Assembly (NCBI GenBank): GCA_030608765.1
Contig: JAUWDN010000029.1
Location: forward strand, 1 to 8,128
Direction: 5' to 3'
Length of the DNA: 8,128 nucleotides
From: Promethearchaeota archaeon
Lineage (GTDB): Archaea > Asgardarchaeota > Lokiarchaeia > Sigynarchaeales > SOKP01
Below are positions 1 to 5,708 of the stretch, piece after piece; the stretch's first letter is position 1, and the number at the start of each line of letters is the position of its first letter. The notes beneath the pieces are model-generated. The model saw nothing but the letters and a program-made list of their open reading frames with translations, searched no databases and was not told the DNA's origin. Position numbers and translations under genes: made by a program.

Positions 1-1
1 G

Positions 2-715
2 AATAAGATATATAATAATTCTGATACAGGTATACTTCTCTATAATAATAGCAAATATAACATTATCGAGGGAAATAAAATAGAGAATAACGGGGATTAT
101 GGCGTGAACATATCATCTAATGAAAATCTGTTATATAACAATTATTTCCTCCAGAACCTACAGCATGCAATTGATGAAGGAATCAATAATAATTGGAACA
201 ATTCTGATGTAGGAAATTATTGGGATGATTACTCGGGTACTGATGCTAATAATGATGGTATTGGTGATACCCCTTACAATATAAGTTTAATACCATTAAT
301 TCAAGATTTGCTCCCAATATGGGATGAAAATGAACCAATTATAATAATCGTATCACCACAACCAAATGAAATTTTCGGAGTTAATACACCAAACTTCATC
401 ATTGAAGTTGTAGATCACTATTTAGATACAATGTGGTATACCGTAGATAATGGATTGACAAATGTAACCTTCATCATAAATACTTCTATTAACCAAGTAC
501 TTTGGGAGCTTCTCCCAGAAGGTGAAATTACTATCATATTTTATGCAAATGATACTTTAGGGAATATTGGATATAACATGGTAATAATAATAAAATCTAT
601 AGCAAAATCCCCACCAAATTTACTTCCAATTATAATTGGTGTAATTGGCGGAATAGGTTTAGCATCTGTTGCAATTATCCTTGTTGTTAAGAAGCGTCTA
701 AAACCGAAGGATTAA
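2..715 (+). CDS. C-terminal part of a membrane-anchored surface protein with NosD-like beta-helix repeats (5' end outside window)
   Basis: The frame is open from base 2 without a stop, so the gene starts upstream and 237 residues are visible. Residues 1-60 are Asn-rich, with spaced motifs such as NNSDTGILLYNN and NKIENNGDYGV. These are right-handed parallel beta-helix (NosD/PbH1) repeats. At about 71-92 comes the GNYWDDYSGTDANNDGIGD block that typically closes such helices and resembles an Asp/Asn calcium loop. Residues about 112-198 look like an Ig-like/Big beta-sandwich (PQPNEIFG, MWYTVDNG, FYANDTLGNIGY). A Pro-rich linker is followed by a hydrophobic helix (about 207-229, LLPIIIGVIGGIGLASVAII) and a basic tail, KKRLKPKD. 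That predicts an extracellular protein anchored by one C-terminal helix with its tail in the cytoplasm. The ligand is unknown; carbohydrate or surface binding is only a guess. A GTG at 104 is a possible internal start, but the repeat pattern continues upstream of it, so I reject it. The gene converges on the next one with an 18-base gap. Confidence 0.85.
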   Translation, partial: NKIYNNSDTGILLYNNSKYNIIEGNKIENNGDYGVNISSNENLLYNNYFLQNLQHAIDEGINNNWNNSDVGNYWDDYSGTDANNDGIGDTPYNISLIPLIQDLLPIWDENEPIIIIVSPQPNEIFGVNTPNFIIEVVDHYLDTMWYTVDNGLTNVTFIINTSINQVLWELLPEGEITIIFYANDTLGNIGYNMVIIIKSIAKSPPNLLPIIIGVIGGIGLASVAIILVVKKRLKPKD

Positions 716-733
716 TAACACTTAGAGCTCTCC

Positions 734-1156
734 CTATTCTCCAATCATGGTTAAAAAAATTTCACGAACTCGATTTTTTTCGTCATTCTCCACGAAAACT
801 ATATTTTGCCACGTCCCGAGGATTAACTTCTTATTATGAAACGGGAATGTTTGGGAAGTTTTGAGGAGAAAGCTTCTTAAATGCCCTGCTCCATTATAAT
901 CGTGCCAGGTTTTGTGGTGTGCATAATTTTTTTTATAAGGGATTATTTCTTCTAAAAATTCTTCGATATCGTGTTGGACTAATCCGGGTTCGTATTCGAC
1001 AGTTGATATTGCACCAGTGGAACCCGCAACATGAACATTAACGATTCCATTTTTCAACCCACTTCTTTCGATCGCCTTTTGAACTTGAGAAGTAATATTT
1101 ATTACATCGCAATACGCTTTTGATTTTATTTCAAATTTTTCTAAAACAACGGTCAT
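734..1156 (-). CDS. yjbQ: YjbQ/UPF0047 family protein
   Basis: This 140-residue protein matches the small, widely distributed YjbQ/UPF0047 family along its whole length. Visible signatures are GSTGAISTVEYEPG at 45-58, the His-rich stretch HHKTWHDYNGAGHLR at 80-94, LGTWQNIVFVEND from 113, and the terminal MIGE. The conserved His, Asp and Glu residues fit a metal- or phosphate-binding pocket. E. coli YjbQ has reported weak thiamine-phosphate synthase activity, but the physiological role of the family is unsettled. I chose the ATG at 1156 because it gives the family's usual length of about 140. An in-frame GTG at 1168 would add four residues (MKVI), and promoter geometry in this AT-rich DNA does not decide between them. 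The gene shares a short divergent promoter region with the next gene to the right. Family assignment is firm; function is not. Confidence 0.9.
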   Translation of the reverse strand: MTVVLEKFEIKSKAYCDVINITSQVQKAIERSGLKNGIVNVHVAGSTGAISTVEYEPGLVQHDIEEFLEEIIPYKKNYAHHKTWHDYNGAGHLRSFLLKTSQTFPFHNKKLILGTWQNIVFVENDEKNRVREIFLTMIGE

Positions 1157-1218
1157 GATTACTTTCACTCTTTAGTTATTTTTAATAATAAATTTAATTA
1201 ATTATATTAATTTAAAAC

Positions 1219-1228
1219 TATATATATT
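1219..1228 (+). promoter_or_regulatory. candidate TATA box of the 1257 gene
   Basis: TATATATATT sits in the 88-base divergent gap. Its centre is about 34 bases before the ATG at 1257, which predicts a transcript starting about 7 bases before the ATG. No Shine-Dalgarno sequence is visible in that leader. The DNA is very AT-rich here, so TATA-like strings are common by chance. Confidence 0.4.
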
Positions 1229-1256
1229 ACAGTGTTTATTAGCTTCTTGAAATAAA

Positions 1257-1676
1257 ATGAGTGAAAAGTTAAAGGAATTCTTAAAAAAAATTCACGATTC
1301 GAAAAATGAAATTCCTGATTATGTTACAATAATCGTGCGTCCAGGAAAGAAAATTCTTGAGATTAAAATAAAAAAAGAAGTAGTAAATATTTTGAAAGTA
1401 ATTGCTCACGAAGAGAAGACTAAAGGATATTTTGTCCATTCATTCCATATTCCATTAAAAAATATAGGACTTACTTCTGACGCTAAAGATAAGGAAATTC
1501 TAGCAACTTTATCTAACCCAATTAAGATCCCAAATAAAGAGACAAAAGCATTTGTCGAAGATATATTAAGAAAATATTATGATATTTTACCCGAGAAAAA
1601 GAGACATTACTTTAAAACGGAGAGATATAAGAAAAAGAAAGAATTTCAAACAGGAGTTAAATTAAAAGGATTTTAA
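1257..1676 (+). CDS. hypothetical basic protein, 139 residues
   Basis: I do not recognise this protein. It begins at the only reasonable ATG and is strongly lysine-rich. Residues 1-15 look helical (EKLKEFLKKIHDSK). About 20-70 alternate hydrophobic and charged residues in beta-strand style (DYVTIIVRPGKKILEIKIKK, then ILKVIAHEEK and YFVHSFHIPL). Residues 95-112 form another likely helix (ETKAFVEDILRKYYDIL), and 113-139 are a basic tail (EKKRHYFKTERYKKKKEF). There is no signal peptide, membrane segment, cysteine pair or known catalytic motif. The basic tail and the nearby tRNA genes make RNA or nucleotide binding conceivable, but nothing in the sequence proves it. The stop codon is directly followed by the complement of the stop of the opposing gene, so the two 3' ends have no space between them. 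Length, codon pattern and promoter position support a real gene. Confidence 0.75.
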   Translation: MSEKLKEFLKKIHDSKNEIPDYVTIIVRPGKKILEIKIKKEVVNILKVIAHEEKTKGYFVHSFHIPLKNIGLTSDAKDKEILATLSNPIKIPNKETKAFVEDILRKYYDILPEKKRHYFKTERYKKKKEFQTGVKLKGF

Positions 1677-2012
1677 TTATTTTACTACGCTCCCAACTGG
1701 GATGTTCTTGCCATTCCTCTCGTCAATTTTTAATAAAAAAGGCTCACCATTAAAGTCAGCTGCTAAAAGCATTCCTTGACTTTCTAATCCCATGATGTTT
1801 TTTGGTTTGAGATTTGTTAAAACGACTATTTTCTTGTTGATTAATTCCTTCGACGAATAAAACTTAGAAATTCCTGTTATAATTTGTCTTAAATTGGTTT
1901 CTCCGCAATCAACCAATAATCGATATAGATGCTTAGATTTGGGAATAATTTCACAAACCTTAATTAAACCAACGCGTATATCTAAATTTGTGAAGTCAGA
2001 ATAATCTATCAT
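1677..2012 (-). CDS. tRNA-binding OB-fold protein (EMAP-II / MetRS C-terminal domain type)
   Basis: This 111-residue protein consists of a single tRNA-binding domain of the Arc1p/EMAP-II/CsaA class (tRNA_bind family). Diagnostic segments are FTNLDIRVGLIKVCEIIPKS at 7-26, the central RQIITGISKFY, VVLTNLKPKNIMGLESQGM, LLAAD, and the closing PVGSVVK. It closely resembles the C-terminal domain, or separate beta subunit, of archaeal methionyl-tRNA synthetase, which increases affinity for tRNA by binding its outer corner. The alternative is a free-standing CsaA-like protein; the sequence alone does not separate these. The synthetase catalytic core is not in this window. The start ATG overlaps the trmI stop as ATGA. 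A strong ribosome binding site lies 8 bases upstream, inside trmI, so the two genes are co-transcribed and translationally coupled. That suggests a joint role in tRNA handling. Confidence 0.9.
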   Translation of the reverse strand: MIDYSDFTNLDIRVGLIKVCEIIPKSKHLYRLLVDCGETNLRQIITGISKFYSSKELINKKIVVLTNLKPKNIMGLESQGMLLAADFNGEPFLLKIDERNGKNIPVGSVVK

Positions 2013-2887
2013 TGAACATCATCACCCCTTAAAGGCATACCGTTTAATTTTACAAATTCGTCTTGTTTTGGTTTCTTTTCTCGATAGGGATTTCTAACAT
2101 CCTTGATTTTTCTGCCAAACGTCATGTAGCCCGTATGCCCAATCATTCGAACTTCGGGATGGGTTGCGTTTTTTTTTACTTGAAATTTCCTTTTTATTAA
2201 TTCATATGTATTTATTTCATAAAATCCATTTTCTTGTAGAGCAAAAGTTGTTTTTTTAACTTGTTCTATCGTTGGTGAAAAAGATACTAAGGTTCCACTG
2301 AGTTTGAGATAACTTTTAATTCGTTCTATCGCCTTCCAAGGTTGAGGCATATCTAAAACAACTGAGTCAACATTATTATGTCCGAGATCATCAATCAAAA
2401 TATCTCCATATTGAATTGACACAAAATCTTGTAAGTTAGCCTTAAGAACATTACTTAAAGCCCTTTTTAAACTTTTTTTTCGAATATCATAGGAAAAAAT
2501 ATATCCATCAGGTCGAACATAATTTCCTAAAATGCATGTTAATGCACCAGAACCACAACCAGCTTCAATAACCTTACTACCAGGTCCGATCCCAGAGTAA
2601 ATCAGGATTAATCCAGCGTCCTCTGGATATATTATTTGAGTTTTACGACTCATATAGATTACATAATCAGACGGTAAGGGTTTAAGAACATAGAATTTAT
2701 ATCCTTGAGTTTCATAAGGTTGGGAAAAAACTACAGAACCAAACGGTTTACCTATAATTTCATCAAATTTTATTATACCTTTATGAGTTTGAAATTCACC
2801 ACCTTCTTCTACTTTAACCAACCACTTTCTCCTATTATCAAGAATTAGGTAAATTAAATCATCCTCTTTTATTATTTCTTCTGTCAT
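2009..2887 (-). CDS. trmI: tRNA (adenine-N1)-methyltransferase, TrmI family (m1A57/58)
   Basis: Transfers a methyl group from S-adenosylmethionine to N1 of adenine 58 (and 57 in many archaea) in the tRNA T-loop. It normally works as a homotetramer in the cytoplasm. The 292-residue protein has the family's small N-terminal beta domain (1-70) and the conserved RKTQIIYPEDAGLIL linker (81-95). The Rossmann core carries motif I VIEAGCGSGALT (106-117), SYDIR (132-136) for SAM ribose binding, and the catalytic-site DMPQPW (179-184). It closes with RMIGHTGYMTFGRK (247-260). Residues 261-292 are a charged extension (NPYREKKPKQDE) beyond the usual end of the archaeal enzyme. The last codons also contain the ribosome binding site for the downstream tRNA-binding gene. 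An ATG at 2887 gives a normal N-terminus. An A9 run (bases 2169-2177) and an A8 run (2473-2480) on the coding strand are intact in frame. Confidence 0.95.
   Translation of the reverse strand: MTEEIIKEDDLIYLILDNRRKWLVKVEEGGEFQTHKGIIKFDEIIGKPFGSVVFSQPYETQGYKFYVLKPLPSDYVIYMSRKTQIIYPEDAGLILIYSGIGPGSKVIEAGCGSGALTCILGNYVRPDGYIFSYDIRKKSLKRALSNVLKANLQDFVSIQYGDILIDDLGHNNVDSVVLDMPQPWKAIERIKSYLKLSGTLVSFSPTIEQVKKTTFALQENGFYEINTYELIKRKFQVKKNATHPEVRMIGHTGYMTFGRKIKDVRNPYREKKPKQDEFVKLNGMPLRGDDVQ
2021..2030 (-). promoter_or_regulatory. strong Shine-Dalgarno site inside the trmI 3' end
   Basis: Read on the minus strand, AAGGGGTGAT matches most of the archaeal consensus AGGAGGTGAT. It ends 8 bases before the ATG of the tRNA-binding protein at 2012. 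It encodes part of the final Leu-Arg-Gly-Asp-Asp residues of TrmI. Together with the ATGA overlap it shows coupled translation. It is the only clear Shine-Dalgarno site I found in the window. Confidence 0.8.
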
Positions 2888-2919
2888 AATTAGCTCAATT
2901 TTCCAAAATTCGATTGTTT

Positions 2920-2930
2920 CATATAATATT
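2920..2930 (-). promoter_or_regulatory. candidate TATA region of the trmI operon
   Basis: On the minus strand, AATATTATATG is centred about 38 bases upstream of the trmI ATG. That would start the transcript about a dozen bases before the ATG. No Shine-Dalgarno sequence is evident. Similar AT-rich strings are common, so this is tentative. Confidence 0.3.
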
Positions 2931-2974
2931 AGTATAGTTCTAAGGTTTTCGAATTATTATTTTTACACAATTGT

Positions 2975-3000
2975 AATTTTTCTTCACTTAAAGAAAAATT
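2975..3000. repeat. perfect 10-base inverted repeat in the divergent intergenic region
   Basis: The arms AATTTTTCTT (2975-2984) and AAGAAAAATT (2991-3000) are exact reverse complements around the 6-base loop CACTTA. The site lies between the divergent trmI and coiled-coil genes, so it is not where a terminator is expected. It could be an operator or a DNA hairpin. The high AT content raises the chance of a coincidental match. Confidence 0.5.
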
Positions 3001-3028
3001 TAAACGGAATTTTACAAAAAATATTAAA

Positions 3029-3051
3029 TCAATGATAGATTGAATCATTCA
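3029..3051. repeat. two overlapping dyads just upstream of the coiled-coil gene promoter
   Basis: TCAAT (3029-3033) and ATTGA (3039-3043) form a dyad around a 5-base spacer. TGAATCATTCA (3041-3051) is an overlapping odd-length palindrome (arms TGAAT and ATTCA around one C). The pair ends 17 bases before the TATA box at 3068, a position where archaeal regulators often bind. The short arms make chance possible. Confidence 0.35.
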
Positions 3052-3067
3052 TTGTTTATGCAACCTT

Positions 3068-3077
3068 TTTTATAAAT
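3068..3077 (+). promoter_or_regulatory. TATA box of the coiled-coil gene (decides its start)
   Basis: TTTATAAATA is a near-consensus archaeal TATA box, the best in the window. Its centre (about 3072) predicts a transcription start near 3098-3099. That coincides with the second in-frame ATG (3098) and falls downstream of the first ATG (3086). This implies a leaderless transcript and the shorter protein. Confidence 0.65.
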
Positions 3078-3097
3078 ACTCGTTAATGAATTTATCT

Positions 3098-4015
3098 ATG
3101 AGTAGGGCTAACACGAATATATCCCAAAGTTCAAAAAACTCTTTTAAAGAACTTCAACTTCAAATTGAAGAATTTAGACAAAAAAGGGACGATTTAAATA
3201 AGAAGACTAAATTGTTTATTAATCAATTACAAGAAATTGATGTAAAAATCGAGGAAAATTTAAATCTTGCAAAACAGGATTACAAAAAAAAGCGGGATTA
3301 TTGGAATAGTAAGGTAAAGAAATTAAAAGACAAAAAAATAGAATATAAGAACATTTTAGATAAATTCATCGAAGAAAGAAGAATCATTCTTAAAGAAAGT
3401 AGAAAGGGTAAGAAAACTGAAAAGTATGTGTCTATCAAACAAATTGATAAGAAAATCGATAATTTAGAGAGAAGAATTGAAATCGAGAATTTAGATATTC
3501 TTGAAGAAAATGCAATGGTAGATAAAATTAGAGAACTAGCTCAAGTTAAACAAGAGTTCTTAGCTGAGCAACAGAACAGCGATTTTTTTAAAATAGAACG
3601 CAAAATTCAAATTGTTAAAATAAATTTGAATAAGATTTATGAACAATTAAATAAGTGGTCAACTAAATCTCAAGATTACCATGCGAAAATGCATGACATT
3701 TATCAATCGGTCAATGAATTAAGAGAAAAAAAGAAATCTTTAGAAGAAGAATTAATTGAGAATAAAAAAGCCGCTGATGCTTACCATGAAAAATTTCTAC
3801 GGGTTATGAGTAAAAGGAAAAAAGAATCAAAAGGGAAACGCCCAAGTTATGCATCCAAAAAGCATAGAGCGCCTAGAAGACATAGTACAGTTAGAAATCA
3901 AGAGCTTGAAAAGTTAAAACAAGCTAAACTAGCAACTGCTTTAGAAAAGCAAAAGTCTGGTAGAAAACTAAACCTATATGAAGCTCGTTTAATCCTTGAA
4001 AGGTCTAAAGAGTAA
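3098..4015 (+). CDS. archaeal coiled-coil protein (COG1340-like)
   Basis: The 305-residue protein is almost entirely long charged helices with heptad-like spacing, for example FKELQLQIEEFRQKRDDLN (16-34), then IDKKIDNLERRIEIENLD and VNELREKKKSLEEELIENKK. The order of a long coiled coil, AADAYHEKFLRVM (225-237) and a C-terminal LATALEKQKSGRKLNLYEARLILE matches the archaeal coiled-coil family COG1340. Members are sometimes mislabelled phosphoserine phosphatase; no phosphatase motif is present. Function is unknown; a structural or scaffold role is inferred. Residues about 238-266 form an unusually basic segment (KRKKESKGKRPSYASKKH, then RRHSTVR) between the coil and the C-terminal helix. There is no signal peptide or membrane segment, so it should be cytoplasmic. 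I start at the ATG at 3098 because the TATA box places transcription start there; the ATG at 3086 would add MNLS. It is divergent from trmI. Confidence 0.85.
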   Translation: MSRANTNISQSSKNSFKELQLQIEEFRQKRDDLNKKTKLFINQLQEIDVKIEENLNLAKQDYKKKRDYWNSKVKKLKDKKIEYKNILDKFIEERRIILKESRKGKKTEKYVSIKQIDKKIDNLERRIEIENLDILEENAMVDKIRELAQVKQEFLAEQQNSDFFKIERKIQIVKINLNKIYEQLNKWSTKSQDYHAKMHDIYQSVNELREKKKSLEEELIENKKAADAYHEKFLRVMSKRKKESKGKRPSYASKKHRAPRRHSTVRNQELEKLKQAKLATALEKQKSGRKLNLYEARLILERSKE

Positions 4016-4094
4016 AACATTTGATTGATTAACTAATATAAACTAGACCTAAATCGTAAATCAGACAAAAAGATTTATCATAATCTATTTTTAT

Positions 4095-4253
4095 ATGGTT
4101 GAGAGGCTTTATTTTGAATTACCGATTCTTTCTAATAAATACTTCTTAGAGAATGCTCTATCTAAGCGTATTTACCTCTTAAAACTTACAAATTTGCCAA
4201 AAGGTTTAAAACAATTGGAATTTTATTTTTGTTTAAGATTAGAATTAAAATAA
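4095..4253 (+). CDS. possible 52-residue small ORF in the gap before glyA
   Basis: The 257-base gap 4016-4272 contains an ATG-initiated frame of 52 codons, starting MVERLYFELPIL and ending FYFCLRLELK. The frame stays open for about 200 bases, which is uncommon by chance at this AT content but not decisive. It is rich in Leu, Phe, Tyr and Lys. There is no Shine-Dalgarno site or well-placed TATA box, and I recognise no family. The region could equally be the glyA promoter and leader. I see nothing else in this gap. Confidence 0.2.
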   Translation: MVERLYFELPILSNKYFLENALSKRIYLLKLTNLPKGLKQLEFYFCLRLELK

Positions 4254-4272
4254 GAAATTGATTTGATAAAAA

Positions 4273-5601
4273 TTGAAAAAGAAAGTAGAAGAAATTAGAA
4301 ATATCCTAATTGAACATAACAAATTATTCAATAATTCAATCCCACTGATAGCTTCAGAAAATATTACTAGTCCCGCGGTTGATGAGGCTTGCAATAGCGA
4401 TTTTTCTCATAGATACGCAGAGGGATGGGTTGGAGAGCGTGTTTATGCGGGGTGTAAGTATATTGATATTGTTGAAGATATCTGTATGGAACTCGCAAAA
4501 GAATATTTCAAATGCGTTCATGCTGATGTAAGACCCATATCTGGTGTAGTTGCAAATTTGGCAATGTACAATGCCTTCACTTCAGAAAACAACGGAAAAA
4601 TGCTAATAATGCCAATTCCTAAGGGGGGACATATATCCCATGCTCCGAAATTCACAAAGAGCGGGATGGCAATTTATGGAACTGCTGGTACCGTACGTGG
4701 ATTGAATATTGAATATATGGCATTTGATAGTGATGAAATGAATATCGATCCTGACGCTACAGCGAAAATTATAAGAGAAGTTAAACCCGAAATGGTGTTA
4801 TTTGGGGGGTCTGTATTTCTTTTTCCTCACCCCGTCAAAGAGCTTAGTGAAGTAGCAAAAGAAGTAGGTGCTAACATTGGTTATGATGCAGCTCATGTAG
4901 CTGGTTTGATAGGTTCTGGTTACTTTCAAGATCCTTTAAGAGAAGGAGCAGATGCGATGACTATGAGTACCCATAAAACACTTCCAGGTCCTCAACATGG
5001 AGCACTCGTATCAAATAGAGAAGACTTGATTGAAATATTAAAACCTTGCATGTTTCCTGCTTTATTATCTAACCATCATTTGCATAACGTTGCAGGTTTG
5101 GCTATAGCATTAGCAGAGATGTTAGAATTTGGTAAAGATTACCATAAAAATGTAATTGACAACGCAAAAGCTCTAGGACAGGCGTTATACGAAAGGGGTA
5201 TGAATGTGCTTATGGAACATAAAGGGTTTACTGAATCGCACCAAGTTGTTGTTGACATTACTAATTTTGAAAAATCTATTGGTTTAGGTGGAGATATTGA
5301 GAGGTTAGTAGAAGATGCAAATATTATTATCAATAGAAACCTCTTACCTTGGGATATCGCACAAGGAAGACACTATAAAAACCCAGGTGGTTTAAGGTTG
5401 GGAACTTCAGAAGTTACCCGTCTCGGAATGGGTAAAAGTGAAATGATAGATATAGCAGATTTTTTCAAAGATTTACTAATTGACAAAAAGGATCCTAAAA
5501 AAGTAAAACAAGAAGTTGCTGATTTTAAAAAAGGCTTTCAAGAAATTCGTTATTGTTTTCAATCTCCAAACAAAGCCTATGAATACTTGAAATTTTATTA
5601 A
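4273..5601 (+). CDS. glyA: serine hydroxymethyltransferase
   Basis: This cytoplasmic PLP enzyme interconverts serine and glycine while loading a one-carbon unit on a folate or methanopterin carrier. The 442 residues match the family's length and order: IPLIASENITSPAV (23-36), HRYAEGWVGERVYAGCKYID (46-65), DVRPISGVVAN (85-95) and KGGHISH (117-123). Then come YDAAHVAGL (204-212), whose Asp contacts the PLP ring nitrogen, and the PLP-binding lysine in MSTHKTLPGPQHG (231-243, Lys235). GGLRLGTSEVTRLGMG (372-387) follows, with Arg375 expected to bind the substrate carboxylate. All key residues are present. The N-terminal style is archaeal; which pterin it uses cannot be read from the sequence. The start is a TTG at 4273. 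A stop codon lies six bases upstream in frame and no other start occurs before the conserved core, so TTG is effectively forced. There is no Shine-Dalgarno; TTAAAATAA at 4245-4253 would fit a leaderless transcript. Confidence 0.96.
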   Translation: MKKKVEEIRNILIEHNKLFNNSIPLIASENITSPAVDEACNSDFSHRYAEGWVGERVYAGCKYIDIVEDICMELAKEYFKCVHADVRPISGVVANLAMYNAFTSENNGKMLIMPIPKGGHISHAPKFTKSGMAIYGTAGTVRGLNIEYMAFDSDEMNIDPDATAKIIREVKPEMVLFGGSVFLFPHPVKELSEVAKEVGANIGYDAAHVAGLIGSGYFQDPLREGADAMTMSTHKTLPGPQHGALVSNREDLIEILKPCMFPALLSNHHLHNVAGLAIALAEMLEFGKDYHKNVIDNAKALGQALYERGMNVLMEHKGFTESHQVVVDITNFEKSIGLGGDIERLVEDANIIINRNLLPWDIAQGRHYKNPGGLRLGTSEVTRLGMGKSEMIDIADFFKDLLIDKKDPKKVKQEVADFKKGFQEIRYCFQSPNKAYEYLKFY

Positions 5602-5603
5602 TC

Positions 5604-5622
5604 CTTTTTCTTATATTTTTTT
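5604..5622 (+). terminator. T-rich terminator after glyA
   Basis: Immediately after the glyA stop come two T-runs, TTTTT at 5605-5609 and TTTTTTT at 5616-5622, with no GC-rich stem. Archaeal terminators are typically T-rich tracts of this kind on the coding strand. It suggests that rpo3 downstream has its own promoter. Confidence 0.55.
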
Positions 5623-5681
5623 AATTTAAATAGTAAAATTTATCTTAAATTACATACTTCTACAAGTAGTTAATGCATTAT

Positions 5682-5693
5682 TTACAATTGTAA
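5682..5693. promoter_or_regulatory. 12-base palindrome in the rpo3 promoter region
   Basis: TTACAATTGTAA is a perfect 12-base palindrome ending 15 bases before the rpo3 ATG. It covers the position where a TATA box for a leaderless transcript would lie (about 26 bases upstream). It could be an operator that blocks the promoter or a chance AT-rich palindrome. Its core ACAATTGTAA recurs at 2967-2976 in the other large intergenic region. Confidence 0.35.
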
Positions 5694-5708
5694 GAGTTAT
5701 TTTAGACT

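Noticed and set aside
104..715. Reading the first gene as a complete 203-residue protein starting at GTG 104
   Set aside because: The frame is open to the window edge and the beta-helix repeat pattern continues upstream of 104, so the gene is truncated by the window rather than starting there.
724..731. AGAGCTCT palindrome in the 18-base convergent gap
   Set aside because: Eight bases with no loop cannot form a useful hairpin, and no T-run follows. Likely chance.
774..780. T7 run as terminator of the surface-protein gene
   Set aside because: It lies inside the opposing yjbQ coding sequence, where it simply encodes lysines. It may terminate plus-strand transcripts, but there is no independent support.
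1157..1168. GTG start at 1168 for the YjbQ gene
   Set aside because: It adds four residues not expected in the family. The ATG at 1156 gives the usual length, although TATA-like strings exist for both.
2169..2177. A9 run in trmI as a possible frameshift or slippage site
   Set aside because: The frame continues through conserved motifs on both sides (KFQVKKNATHPE then GHTGYMTFGRK), and similar A/T runs are common in this AT-rich DNA.
3098..4015. Phosphoserine phosphatase or SMC-like ATPase identity for the coiled-coil protein
   Set aside because: There is no DxDxT phosphatase motif and no Walker A or B motif; only coiled coil and a basic linker are present.
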